From: Alisma plantago-aquatica
Lineage: Eukaryota; Streptophyta; Magnoliopsida; Alismatales; Alismataceae
DNA length: 64,000 bases
Direction: 5' to 3'
NCBI GenBank assembly: GCA_963693085.1
Contig: OY856414.1
Span: forward strand, 265,591,001-265,655,000
In this document: positions 11,684-24,149 of the stretch, one piece after another
Position numbering within the stretch: the first letter of the stretch is position 1
How the letters are laid out: each line of letters opens with the position of its first letter
Position numbers and translations under genes: made by a program
The notes under the pieces: generated by a model
Databases searched by the model: none
Told to the model about the DNA's origin: nothing
Seen by the model: only the letters and a program-made list of their open reading frames with translations

Positions 11684-13239
11684 AACTCCCTTAAGCTTGA
11701 ACTTTGCTCGTCCTCGAGCAACAAAACTACATACTATAATTGTGAGGGTCAACTAAAGAACATATTAGCATAAAAAGACATCTCAGAATGATTCCCTCCT
11801 ACAAGGCACATATCGACCCTCACTGACCACGGAACAGTAACTACCCTAAAGGTGACAATAATCGTCCATGAGAGATGCCCACCCCAAGACCAACAAACAC
11901 TTATCAAATAAGGCAACTGATATAATAAATTCCTCTAGTTTAGGCTTCGTGCATCTTGTGATCTATTATCTATGTTGCTCATATCCTAACTACCATCTAC
12001 ATGGAAGCAGATCTCCTTTTATGCAAGAATGAGGAGATAATCATGGGTGGACTACCATTTTGAGCAACGGGTGGATGGAATGGGTGGCTGTGGAAGAAGA
12101 GGAAGCACAATACAGTTTAACATGCAAAAACAATAAAAATGACTTAAATGATGCATATGTGTATGGAAATGACCTAATGCCAACATTTTAGGTGGAATGA
12201 TGCATGCTCTACTATTTTGTCTCAATGTGAGATGGAATGTTTACAAAACTACATCATGTGCTTATTATTTTTAATATATAGGTGAAACAAGTTCTTTTCT
12301 CCCTCTAATTTTTGCTTTTGAAAAAATCTCTTTTTTTCAAGCCCTTCTTCTTCTCAATATAGACTAGAGAAACATTTATAATATATATTTTTTTCAGGCT
12401 TATTTTCACATAACTACCACAATTGGTGCATTACAATTGACTTCTCAGAGAGTATAGAACAAGTTCCCCGCATTTCTTATTTTTCAGAATAAGTAAGGCA
12501 CACAATGTCCTATATGCTCAAGAGTATGCAAAATGCAACTACATGAAAGTAATTATGCAACTACAATGGCATGTACTTGAGAATGTGTGCATGCATGACT
12601 AATCTACAAATCTCTTTCTATTTTTCATTTTTTTAATGCAAAATCTAGCTATAATGCAATCCTAACTAAATGGCATGCAATCAAAAGATGAAAACTGTAA
12701 TGTGCTCCCAGTCCTTATGGTGGATTTTGAATGAAATGAGGTGGATAGATCACAAGACTAATTGACAGAACCATTGGAAAACATTATATGTCCCTCCTTA
12801 TTGACATGTGTACCAATCAATCAATATGTTTCTCTCTCTCACTTATGATTAAAGTCTCATTATTGTTTGGTCAGTTTAGGCTCAACATCCAATTCCATCC
12901 ACATTTCTTGAATCATCCGAATGTACAGTTATGATCATATGTTTTAAAGTTGACCTACCCAATTATTTTCATAAGTTTTGTGCTCAATTTCAAACAAGGA
13001 AAGCTTACAATTTCTTGAAAAATCTTTTAAATTAATGCTCAAATTTCAAATTTCCGCCATATGACAAACATAGAGATGACATGAATATTAGACATCCACA
13101 GATTACACTAGATAGACTGTGGATCCTAGAAAGTTGTAAACAATAAGCAATACTAAAAAAATTGTAAAAAGCTAAGAAAAATACTAAAAGAAAAGAAAAT
13201 AAAAATAAAAACTAAGATAGAAACTGTTCCATCTCCCCC
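11684..13239 (-). other. Athila 3' non-coding region and polypurine tract
   Basis: This lies between the Athila ORF and its 3' LTR. The minus strand ends AAGGGAGTT at 11684-11692, a short polypurine tract against the LTR. The rest is AT-rich with no credible frame or repeat. I see nothing else in it. Confidence 0.7.
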
Positions 13240-14909
13240 CATAAGCTTGAATTTGACTATGGCCTCATAGTCAAGAACAAACTCAGAAGGTGGAATAGTG
13301 ATACCCTCTATTGCTCAGGTGGCGGAAAAGGCAGGTATTGTTGGGTATGGGGGTTCCAATTTGGATATTGCCCCTGAAAGCTCGGATCATAAGGTAGCAT
13401 GGACTCTGGCTGTGGATATCCCCCGAAGTATCCTTGGCTCCAGTAATGATCGTAGAAAGGTTGTTGTTTCTGCTCTATCCTCCCCAACCGGTCGTAGACC
13501 TACTGCTAGTTGGCGAATAGCTGGCATTCATTCTCAAAGATTGCCTACTGATTTTCATACAGCCTATTCTACGTATCCTGGATCCCTGCAAAAGATGTTT
13601 GTTGGGACTGTTGCATGGTCTACTGGGACTCCTGGATAGACTGGAGCATGGTATACATCCCTTGCATAGAATAGGGGTCATCTCCGTCATGGGAGGGCTA
13701 TGGTGGTGGTGGTAGGGAAGATGATGAATCTCCCAGGTAGAAGTGTGGATGCTTCCTCAGGGCTACTCGTGACCGAAGAGGTGGGAAAGCCTCCTCTTCC
13801 TCCTCATCGTCATTGCCCGCATCGTCATCATCTCCTGCATCCTCTTCTTCCTCAGAATCCTCAATGGCAATGATAGGCCACCGGAAGTGCTGGCCTAGAT
13901 GGAGGTTGAAGATGGGGTCTGGCAGTACACACTCTTGATACTCCTTGTTAATGTGACAATGAGCATATACCACACCATCGTGGAGTGTAAGAAGATTGGA
14001 GTGGTGGAAATGGGCAAGATGGACAGGGTTCTTGTTGACCAGTGGAGGGAGCGTGGACAGGTCTAGCCCAAGGCAGAGGGTTAGTGGCGTGATAAGCCCC
14101 CCAAAATGAATAGGATCTCATATGGTGCTCCTCTTCACTACCATCATGTGCGTCAAGAAAAACGTGCCCCAGTTAAGCTTTTCCCTCTTCAACAGCTTGT
14201 AGAGGAAAAACAGGTCCGTCTCCTAGAACTTGCTCAGCAACATTTCTCCACGAGCAAAGAAAGTAATACACAGCATACGGTAAAGAACCCACACGAACGG
14301 GTTCTCGAAGATGGCGATGGCTGCATTGTGGTAGCTAAGCGTCTTACCTACCGGTGCGGTCACCAACTGCAAGAACATCTCATCATAGTCGGCCTAATTG
14401 TCCGGCCGTCTGTACTACTCAGGCGAATGCCACCAGTTGTAGACTGAGTTGAACTGGTCGAGCGTGATGGTGTAATTACGGTTGAAAAGCCAAAAGGAGA
14501 CTCGGCCCTTGATCCATTCACGGTCAGTGGTGATGAGGTCGTTGGGCACGATGCAAATGTCGAGAGATGCCATGAACTCTACCACGAGTTCTTTGTATGT
14601 CAGCCACTCACCAAAGAAAGGATGGCCCTCAATGTGATAGAGAATTTGTTCCTTACTCGATAACAACCTCCCAACTTGGCCACGGAGGACAAAGTTGAGG
14701 TTGTCCTCAAAGCCCAGGTCTCGGATCATGGCCTGATCAACATAACGAGTGGGCTCGATTGGCCGCTTCATTAACTTGTCGTAGATCCTCACATCCGCCG
14801 AGGGATGTGCAAGCCTTAGACGGGGAATGGAGCCTGATGGTGGTGGTATGAATGTCTCGATCTCCATTAGAGTAGCATGCGAGGAAGATGACGCTCCATA
14901 CCTCATCAT
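13240..14909 (-). pseudogene. Athila ORF downstream of pol (ATHILA ORF-1-like)
   Basis: The most intact part is a 164-codon frame at 14909-14415. It has the pattern of the protein of unknown function carried by Athila elements after integrase: a proline-containing arm, then RPIEPTRYVDQAMIRDLGFE, VGRLL, LTYKELVVEFMAS, VSFWLFNRNYTITLDQFNSV. It continues with stops and frame changes to an acidic run at about 13790-13850 (SEEEEDAGDDDDAGNDDEEE). A glutamine-rich tail then runs to about 13240. This ORF is sometimes called env-like by position, but I see no clear signal peptide or membrane segment in these pieces. It is non-functional here. Confidence 0.7.
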
Positions 14910-15048
14910 GATGAATAGAGAAAAGATAGAGAAAAAGAGCTCGGTGAAGGTCGGAGAAGATGATCCCCGTAGTCGATGATGAACTCGGGGAAGATGTGTA
15001 GCTCATTGAATGCTTGGTGAAGGTCTTTGTCTTATCATCAATGATCAA

Positions 15049-15889
15049 TGTCGAGGTTGAGGAAGAATACTCTGAAGGTGTGAAGAGAAATGAAATACAA
15101 CCCTTCCTTTTATAGTTGAGGTCGGCGCCCCTGATACCCCGTTGATACCATCGACAAGGGTCGATGGTATCAAAACTTGAAGCACAATCTGTTCCTTCAC
15201 TGGCATCAATGGTCGTCGATTGCTGGATGTGGGGGCTTGGATCGGTGATGTGTCGATACTATCGACAAGGGTCGATGGTATCGACCCATCCCACGGATCG
15301 ACCTCCAGATTTGGCGTGCTTTGTTGATGGCGTCTCATAGATTGTTGACGTGTCGCATCGATACCATCGATGAGGTGTCGATGGAATCGACTTCTGTATG
15401 CATCCATTATCCTCGTGAGGCCTTGGCAGTGGATTCCCCTGAAGCTGTGTCAATACCATCGACATGGCCATCGATGGTATCGATATCTCTGCTACCAATT
15501 TTTCTAAAAATCTTCAGGGATCTCGCGGGCATCGACCATGGTGTTGATACTATTGACCTCCTCTAGAATTTGAGGCGATCAACCTATTGGGTGGTTGATA
15601 CTATCGACGAGGCCGTCGATAGTATCGATGGAGAAAAATTTCTATAGTGTCTGCTCTGCACCCTTGTCGCTACCATCGACACAAGGTTCGATGGTATCGA
15701 CACCCAAGCAGTCCTGCACACTTAACAAACATATCAAGGTATCATTTTTACAACCCTGAGTACGAAATTAATGAAAAATACTTCAAAAATATGAAAAATC
15801 AACTAAATGAAAATATAGTTACCAATGGTTGGGTTGCCTCCCAACAAGCGCGCTTCTTTAACGTCTTAGGCTAGACGAAATCAAGATGT
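15049..15889 (-). other. Spacer between Athila integrase and the downstream ORF
   Basis: This is non-coding, and its main content is the GTCGATGGTATCGAC cluster at 15141-15703. The 81-128 codon frames that overlap it are made of the repeated motif (recurring IDTI, IPSTL, VDGID) and are not genes. Confidence 0.75.
15141..15703. repeat. GTCGATGGTATCGAC cluster in the Athila interior
   Basis: About fifteen copies of the motif or its complement occur in 560 bases. Several are facing pairs, for example GTCGATACTATCGAC, a 4-base AAGG spacer, then GTCGATGGTATCGAC near 15255-15290. The same motif forms the clusters in both LTRs of this element. Confidence 0.9.
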
Positions 15890-17002
15890 TCATTCTTCCT
15901 TAAGTGCCATGAGTTTAACCTCATGCACCTTCCTTGTGTAGTCCTCCAGATAATAGTGCTTCAATCTTTGAAAATTTACTAAGAATGTTCTATCACCATC
16001 CTTAACCATGATAGCATCATGGGGTCGCACCTCCTCTACCACAAACGGTCCACTCCAGTGGGATCGCAATTTTCCAGGATGCAACTTTAACCTTGAATTG
16101 AACAAAAGCACCCTCTCACCCTTTTTGAACACTCGCAGCTGAATGTGGAGATCATGGATTTGCTTTGTCCGCTCCTTATAGATCCTTGAGTTCTCGTAGG
16201 CATTCATCCTTAGCTCGTCTAGCTCATTGAGCTCTAACATTCGCTTTCTCTCTGCCTCATCCATGCTCAAATTCAATTTCCTTAGTGCCTAGTGTGTTTT
16301 GTGGTCCGATTCTACCGGCAAATGGCAGGCCCGGCCGTACACCAACCTAAAAGGCGTAGTGCCTATAGGTGTTTTAAATGTTGTCTTGTATGCCCATAGT
16401 GCATCTGGTAGCAACACACTCCAACTCATCCTTGAGGAGGCCACTGTGCGCTCTAGGATCTTCTTAATCTCTCTGTTCAACACTTCCACCTGACCTTGTG
16501 TTTGTAGGTGATACAAGGTACCTACATTGTGCGTGGCCCCGTATTTGCTCAATAATGCAGTGAAATTCCGATTCGTGAAGTGGGTGCCCCCATCTCTAAT
16601 GATCATCCATGGCACACCAAACCTGCAGAAAATATGATCCTTCACGAACCTACACTCTACTGCAGCATCATTAGTCCTTGTGGGTATTGCCTATACCCAC
16701 TTCGATACATAATCAACAACAAGCAAGATATATAAATTAGAATTAGAGGATACAAAGGGTCCCATGAAGTCAATACTCCACAAATCAAATACCTCAACTT
16801 CTTGAAATACATTGAGGGGCATATCTTGCCATTTTGAGATATTACCTGCCCTTTGACAGGAATCACACTACCTCACATAGTCATAAGCGTCTCTGAAAAG
16901 TGTAGGCCAGTAAATACCACTCTCTAGCACTTTAGCTGTTGTCCTTGCACTCGCATGATGACCGCTGGTGGGTACTGTATGACAGTGACTAAGCACACTA
17001 TC
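15890..17002 (-). pseudogene. Athila integrase, interrupted
   Basis: Integrase joins retroelement cDNA to the chromosome. One frame runs the full length with in-frame stops near 16870, 16670 and 16289; the last replaces a tryptophan expected in this family (TGG to TAG). Reading from 17002, the HHCC zinc motif is HCHTVPTSGHH ... CDSCQR. The catalytic core follows: SIDFMGPF (first D), RDGGTHFTN (second D) and [11 protein letters not shown] (E). The C-terminal part (GERVLLFNSRLKLHPGKLRS, WSGPFVVEEV) lies at 16276-15890. The N-terminal codons lie at 28386-28505, beyond the nested element. Removing that element and one CTATC restores the frame across the join. Confidence 0.9.
16998..17002. repeat. 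Target-site duplication CTATC, left copy
   Basis: CTATC directly precedes the LTR start TGTTATAACC at 17003 and is repeated at 28381-28385 directly after the LTR end GTAACA. It falls in the Athila integrase frame. Confidence 0.95.
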
Positions 17003-20000
17003 TGTTATAACCCCAATTTTTGGGTTCAAGTGGTGAGAAATATAATTTCTCATATTAAAGATGTTTGAACAAATAATCATATAATGGGTTGAGAATATTG
17101 GTTTTCGTATAAAATAGCCTTATTGTTTGATTTGTGGGCTTTATTGGCTATTGGGCCCAATAACATGGCAATAATAAAGAAAATTCAATTAGTGAATGAA
17201 TAATTGAATAATTGATGAAAGAAATATGTGGAAACCTCTAGAAGGCAAATCCAAAGAGGATTTCGTGCCTCTTGGGTTCCTTGGACTCCAAGGAGTACAA
17301 AGTTGCATAAATAAAGTAATAAGAGAAGAAAAGATTAATTAAGTATTTCTTTATGAAGAAAGAAATTGAAAACATTGATGAAATGTGGAAATTAAGTGAA
17401 AAGATGGATAATTGAGTTTCCCTTTATGGAATTTCGTATCCCAAGGATTTCTTATGATAAAAGGGATGCCAATGAGGAAAATAAGAGAGAGATAAAAAGA
17501 AATCCTCAAAAAGAGATAATTAAATGAGAAATAAACAAGATAATGTGAAATAATGCATAATGATGCATCTGGAAGGATAATAAGTATCCAATGAGAGAAT
17601 TTCGAAATAATGGATTAGCTTGGGATCCAAGGAGTCCCAATGAAGAGGAAAGAAAGAGAAAATACTAAAAAGGCAAAATAAGAGGATAATGTGTTGCTTC
17701 TTTAATGAATTATATGGAATTGTTTAAAAAGATGATATTTTTCTATAAAGGAAAATAGGATTTAATGCCAAAGAATTAAAAAGCAACTATAAATTAAATA
17801 AGAGAGGAGGAATTTCGAAGTCCTAATATCCAAGTAAAAGGATATATCGAAGGAGAGAGAGAGAGAGAGAAGAATGGCTTCTCTTTGAAGGAAAACGAAT
17901 CCTATTACAAGAGAGACTACGTTTCTTTAAGGAAAGTATTCCTAGGGCTTCGTTGACTTCCCCTATATAAAGGGTAAGACTTTGGGACGAGTTCCAGAGT
18001 ATTTCCACCCCTCCCACTGTCTTCCCTATCTTCTTCTTGTTTCTCTTCACCAAAACCCCAACCGTAAGGGTATGGTTTTAACCCTACAGCGACGAGGGCC
18101 ATAGTGTCGTTCTAATGGAAGCATGAAGCGCCTTCGACGGCCTGTGGATGATTGGGCAACGTTCCGTTGCTCCTGCATCTGCGCACGACCGTCAGAGGAC
18201 TGCAGCAAAGCTGCGTCTTGTAGGCCCAAGCACCACACCTCCCAGTCATCTGGGGAGTCCGACTGCAGCACGGGCAGGAGCGGAGGAGGTCACAGGAGAT
18301 GGGAGGGCCATCCCTGATGGCCTACGGAGTCCGAGGAGGAGAAGGATGGCAGAAGATCGGTCCTGACCTAGCAGCAAATGCATGGTCGGGGAGTGGAGAA
18401 CCGGACATGATAGCCACTGTTTGAGGGAGCTGTAGATGCGCCCAGGTGCTACGTAGGTGGGGCGGCCCTTGGCGGCAACCCCCAGGCCCTGAGGGAGCGA
18501 GGGCGCACCCACGAAGTGCGCAGCTTGGCGGCCGTCGGCGTCCAGTGCGGGAGCCGAAGGTTGAAGACAACCTAGGGCCCTGATGGACGGAAATGCCCCT
18601 CTGGCATGTAAAAGATCGACCACTTAAGAAAGGGGCAGATGCATCTTTTGGTTATATTCCAACCAAGCCGCATTGTATGGCTAGGAATGACGTGGCATCT
18701 CCTGATTGGCTGTGGTAAGCATTTTATTGCAAAAATCATAACTCATGATTCGTAACTCGGATTAAAACAAGTCTTATATGAAAATTGATCCTCAGAACGA
18801 GAGGAATCCAAATAAATTATGTTTGAAGTCATATTCTATTTGCAATCCGAAAATTAATGGAAGTAATCATCTTTAATACTTTAAAGATTAAGGAACCCTA
18901 CTTTGATATGATTAATGTTTTTAATGGACCTTTAGGGTTGATGTTAACATGTTAAATGTAAAAACGTGCATTATGCTAAAAAAGAAAGAACTTTGCACAT
19001 GATTAGTCTAATTTGAAGATTATGTACATAAATATGCTGAAATATGAAAAGTACATGAAGCTATCATCTTTAATGATTTAATTAATGAAAAACTCTTAGA
19101 TTTGATGATAGATGGTTTTAATGTTGATCAATGGATAATTTAAGCCTATTTTTCATAAAAGTGAAAATAAGATCTAAAAAGATAATCTTTTTATATAATT
19201 GACTTGATTTAGGGTTTTGTGCATGATTATGCATTAACGAGCTTGAAAACCCTAATTTAGGTGAATATGACTTTTAAATGTTTTAATTGTTCAAATCCAT
19301 AAACAAATAGGGATATGATGATCCTAAGTCAATTTGGGTGTTAAAATGAATAGTTTGAGCAATTAGGGTTCATATAAATGGAAAAGAGTACTATTAGGGT
19401 TTGTTAACCTAAAAGAGGTAAAGTTTGAGAAATTGATCTAAGAAACCCTAATAAGTATTAATGAATACTTAATGCGGATTAGAAACCCTAGAAAGTGAAT
19501 CCAAGTCAATAAAGTAGATTCTTGATAAAGTGTGTAATAAATAGAGTACATATTTATTTCAGGAACTATGTGATGATTGAATTACTTGCTTGGATCTGTT
19601 GATTGACTTGATTGTATACACATGAAGTATATGTTGAATAATCTGCATGACTCGCCAAGTCAGGTATGTGGTTACGCTTATGACTACCTGAGTTAGTTTT
19701 CCGATGGATTCCCGGATGTTTAATCGCATTGAATGCAACTAAACTGTTGGATGTTTATTTATTTTATGCAACTATAAAGTGACTATGATTATCACTATAA
19801 ATGAGTGTATATAACTGGCTAGATCCGGGTCCACCTCTGTCACTTTGAAAAGGCTAAAAAGGGGTAATCCTAGAGCAAGGTCTAGGTTACCGAGAGTCAG
19901 AAATTGGGCTACCTACGTGTAGTGCCATGCGACTCGTTAGCCTGCCATGAGTTAAGGAGTGGGCTACCTACGAGTAGTGCCATGTGACTCAACCCTAGAA

Positions 20001-20534
20001 ACTGGTTCACCTATAGGTGGGACCATGAGGGTTTTAATGGGGATCTACCATAAGGAAGGTAGGATCCAGGTCCACTGTAGGGATAGTACAGAGGATAGGG
20101 TACTCGTGGATCACAGATGTTATATTTAAAACGTAATCTTGATTGATTAATGATTAATTGAATGATTACATGGTTATCATAGTTGCAAGATTATTGTTTC
20201 CCCCACATACCAGCTTCGGCTGACCAACGTTTTGTTTGTCGGCGTTTTAGGTACAAGCTAAAAGGACAAACAGTAAATCGTCACATCGTGAAATACATGA
20301 AGAAAAATACAAGGAGGATTAGTTAGAGTAGAATCATTAAGTGGATAGAAGTTAGAAATCCAAAATTTTAAAAGGTATGAAAAGTTTATTTTCTTACAGC
20401 TTTTCAGTTTAGTATGTTAAAATTTGATAATTATTCTTGGTTAATTGTCGAACCTTTGATCCGGAAGTCATGGGTACGGCTTCGACCTCTCGGTCTCCCT
20501 TAATTGGAGGTTATCGGGAGGTGGGGTCGTAACA
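17003..20534 (+). repeat. 5' LTR of the nested element
   Basis: It begins TGTTATAACCCC and ends GGGGTCGTAACA. A TATA box TATATAAA is at 17964-17971. A GC-rich stretch spans about 18070-18640, after the expected start site. Several AAACCCTAA telo-box motifs lie at about 19240-19490. A donor-like CAG/GTATGTGG at 19664 and an acceptor-like TTTTAG ending at 20250 bracket 587 bases. The small frames in the GC-rich part match nothing I know and are near-identical in both LTRs. Confidence 0.95.
17964..17971 (+). promoter_or_regulatory. LTR TATA box
   Basis: TATATAAA sits in CCCTATATAAAGGG about 960 bases into the LTR, with a shift to GC-rich sequence downstream. The 3' LTR carries the same box at 25810-25817. 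Confidence 0.7.
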
Positions 20535-20536
20535 TT

Positions 20537-20548
20537 TGGTATCAGAGC
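20537..20548 (+). other. Primer binding site, tRNA-iMet type
   Basis: TGGTATCAGAGC follows the 5' LTR end by two bases. This is the standard primer site of Tekay/Del and many other plant elements. Confidence 0.95.
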
Positions 20549-23500
20549 GTAGGTTCCTCATTTAACCACTAATAATTATTAAATTTTTACAAACTCCATA
20601 GAACCCAAGGGAGTTATTAGAGGAGTATACGAAAGATGGAGGTGTCTAGAAAGGGATCACGACCGGGGGCTGGCAAGATTTTCCTCCGCACCGCTAGTCG
20701 GAATACAAGGACTCCCGGACCCGTGTGACCGCCTGGCCAAAGTCTTAGGGTATGAATCGAAATAAGATACCTTTAGGACTTCTCATCTTATTCATCCCTT
20801 CTCATCACAAAATTCTGATAAGGACCTAAAGGATTAGGGTTTTCTTCCTTCTCCTCACCCTCTTGAGGTATGGGTAAGGTTAATAAGGTTTAAGGGATCC
20901 TCCACCACATTAAAGGAAATGCATGTAAATAAGATGTCATGGACATAAGCTTAATAGAGTAAGCACAAATTAAAGGATAGATACATGCTTAGGTCGTATG
21001 ACATAAGATGTCATGTCCTCAGAAGAGACTTGAGGTTAGACCTTCTTGTCAGGAGGATAAGTTAGTCTTGGAGATAGAGATCTCCATTACAAGTAGAGAC
21101 CTGGCACATCCTCTGAGGATGATGCAAACCCTAACCCTAAGTGAAGGTTAGAGAGAGATGAGTTGGACCAGGTGTTTGAAAGGACATGCCTTTGGGATGC
21201 CATATGATCCATGGGCGACCTAACACCTTTGGCAACCCAACCCTGGGAAGGGTCATGCATGCTAGGGTAAAGGATAGCTCCTTAGATGATGAGGTTAGTG
21301 AAGGACCTTAGAAACCCTATGGGCTTGTGCAAGTAGGGTATAGCTGGCACCTAGGGCACGTCATAGTGCTGACAATAGGATGAAACCCTAGATAAGGAAG
21401 AACGATGGAGCATAAAGGGTTATGGATGATCTTGAGCAACCATAAGTTCGAACCTAGGCTTCACCCATGTAGAGCATGCTTTTGAGGATGATCCTTCATG
21501 AAGAAAGGACCTCTAATGGTGAGGTTGGATGTGGGGTTAGCTCTAGAGAGAGAGCAGGGAACCCAGCAAGAAGGTTGGAAGCCTAAAAAAAACATGAACA
21601 ATGGATGACAGTGGTTTCTTCATGATTGATCCCTAAAAGTTGATGATATCTTGGTTACCTTTAAAGGGGCCAAACCCTAGAGATAAAAGATGAAGCATCT
21701 GGTGCCTATATACCTACAGTATATGTGTTTACCTTCTGAAGCTGGAAGAAGAGTTCCTTAGACCTAGGAAGGTTTAGTAGCAGGTTATGAGGCCTTGTAT
21801 CTTGTTAGTTGTCCTTAAGGAGGACCCAACCCTAAGTGTTGATCGATAAGAAGGATGACAGGAAGTGCACGAGATGCCTTTTGCAAGCTTGATTAATGGT
21901 TCAGAGATAGAGCGTGCAGTTGGACACCTAAAAGTGAACCTAGGGTTCCTAGGCCTAAGAGGGGAAGTGGTATACCTAATGCTCATGATGAGAATTAAGT
22001 TTCTATAGTTTCGAGCATGGTACGCCTCATGAATAAAGGAAAAGGGAAGTCCCTTAAGTTTAAGGTATGTGTAATGAACCCCTCATAGCTAGGTTGATGA
22101 TAAAGGAAGGTATGATCTCGATCCAGCATTGAGGAAAGAGGACAAGTATGACCAAGCATGGTTCAGTAGGAGATCTGTTATTGCCTTAATAGCTTGCTAG
22201 GGTTAAGTAGGCTCATGTGGATGTAAACCCTAGACCTAAGAGCTTTTGTGACCTTGTGGTCAAGAGATAGTTTTCCTCCCATCCTGAGAGAGAGACACCT
22301 TTAGTAGGGTGTATATCAGTTTTGGTTAGTTTAAGGTAACCTAAAGATGTCTCTTAGGATCTTGAGAAGCTAAGTGAAAAGTACATGGTATGAGTATGAA
22401 CCCGTAGGCCCATAGATATCCATCTCTAAGTGCATGCAGATGTGTTACCATGGAGGTAACCGGTATAGGGCTTGACCAAGGTAGGCAGGTTGCCATGATC
22501 CTGATGAAAGGATGGAAGTCATCCCATGAATGCGGAAAGAGAGATGGTGAAGACTTGGGTAAGGTTCTAAGTGAACATGTACTATGATGGAGAATCCTAA
22601 GTCTATCCTAGGGTCAGGTAGGGGTAAAACCGATGAAAGTAGGAGTTGCCTAATTCCCCAGTTGCACATGACCATAGGGTCGGGAGGTAACAACTATCAT
22701 TGTCTGAGGGCCATGGGTTAGGAGATTGATCACCTTCATGAACTCATGGGACCCAAAGGGCAGATGAGTAGGGCACTCTCGTGATGCATGAGGGAAGAGG
22801 GATGACCCCAAAAGAGCCGGTACCCTATAGACCTAGAGGAGATGACCAAGGATATAAACCTCAGTAGGTTCAAGAATTAGCTTTGATATAATGATGATTG
22901 TGAGGTAGAGACATGAGTTGCACATTTCAATTTAGATTTAAAGGTGTACTGGCAAGGTGGATTGTACCATCTCTACTCTTGGAATGGGAAGAACTCTGTA
23001 TTTGGACGGCCGCCAAATGCTTATTTCTTCTTGTTATGGGAGTGAGAGATAGGATAGTACGCATGCCATACACCAAGGATAAAAGATGATGTGAGTTGGA
23101 ACGTTGCTATGAGGTATGATGAAAGAGATGATAACCTACCTAGGTGAAGTGAATGATACATGGATGACTTGCAAACACTAAGAGGAATGAGGTAGTCCCC
23201 TTATGAGGAAGTTTCTATGATGAGCTATGTAGAACTTACAAGTTATACCAAGTTGAGTTTGGTCACCATGATGATGAAATCAAGAGTGTTCTTAATAGAG
23301 ATAGACATGGAGTTTGAGGTATTATAATAAGTGAAATACTTGGAAGTGTATGTCTTCAATGTTACTTAATACCTAAGGATGAGATGTGGTAATGAATGCT
23401 CTGTTAAGACTTGTTTGACTAGAAGTTAGAAGAGGTTGTTTGGCTAACCCAAAGTTTGAAAAGGAGAGGTGTTCGGATAACACTCAGATGTAACAAGACG

Positions 23501-24149
23501 CGTTGAAAGGTTAATGGTTGTTTGGTTAGCCAGCCTAGTTCTTGATACAATGAAAGGATGGTAGTAGAACCTCAAGTGTACTTCTTTGGAAAAGAAGGTG
23601 ATGAAACCCTGACAAGAGTGGTTTAGGGTTTCGAAGGAATCGATCTTAAAAGAATCATGACATATAGGAAATCATGATACACCATGGAAAATGGCACTAG
23701 CACGTTAGATGCTTAAGATGAGGTTGTGTGTTGTTTATGGCCATGCAATCCAGGAGGCAAAGGATGAACACCAGTAACCCAGTGCATTGATATAGAGGAT
23801 AAAAGTCCCAGAAAGAAAAAGGGAGTTCATCACTATGGATGTTGTAAGTCTCCCCTGGACCAAGGAAGGTCAAGATGCAATGTGGGTTATGGTAGTCCGC
23901 CTTACCTAGATAACATGAGAAAGAAAGAGTTTTATCAAGGGACAGATCTGGTTGAACTATCCATGAGAGAGAGATGGTTCAACTATGAAGCGAGTTCAAA
24001 GGTTTTTGAGTTTGACCAAAAGGTTCCCTTCCATAAAGTGGAAGTAGGTACATGAAGAACTCAATGTTAGTATTGATGTCACCCCTAACTATGGTTAGTA
24101 TGATCCAGACTAAAGGGTCTGATGAGGGCAGGTGTGCTCGTTCAGGGTG
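20549..24149 (+). other. Non-coding interior of the nested element
   Basis: A possible vestigial gag start (ATG at 20637, MEVSRKGSRPGAG) stops after about 30 codons. Beyond that I recognise no domain, and all frames are short and interrupted. Base composition resembles the flanking decayed pol, so it is probably a deeply mutated gag-pol. Confidence 0.7.

Noticed and set aside
15045..15566. Frames of 79-120 codons rich in IDTI and IPST
   Set aside because: They are products of the GTCGATGGTATCGAC repeat, which is open on both strands.
15141..15703. CRISPR-like array
   Set aside because: Repeats are of variable sequence, both orientations and irregular spacing, in a plant retroelement with no cas genes.
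18047..18623. Several GC-rich frames in the 5' LTR, repeated at 25893-26469
   Set aside because: They overlap in four frames on both strands, match no family I know, and are copied only because the LTRs are copied. A captured gene fragment is possible but nothing supports it.
19200..21140. Interstitial telomere repeats
   Set aside because: AAACCCTAA occurs singly and scattered, never as a tandem array.
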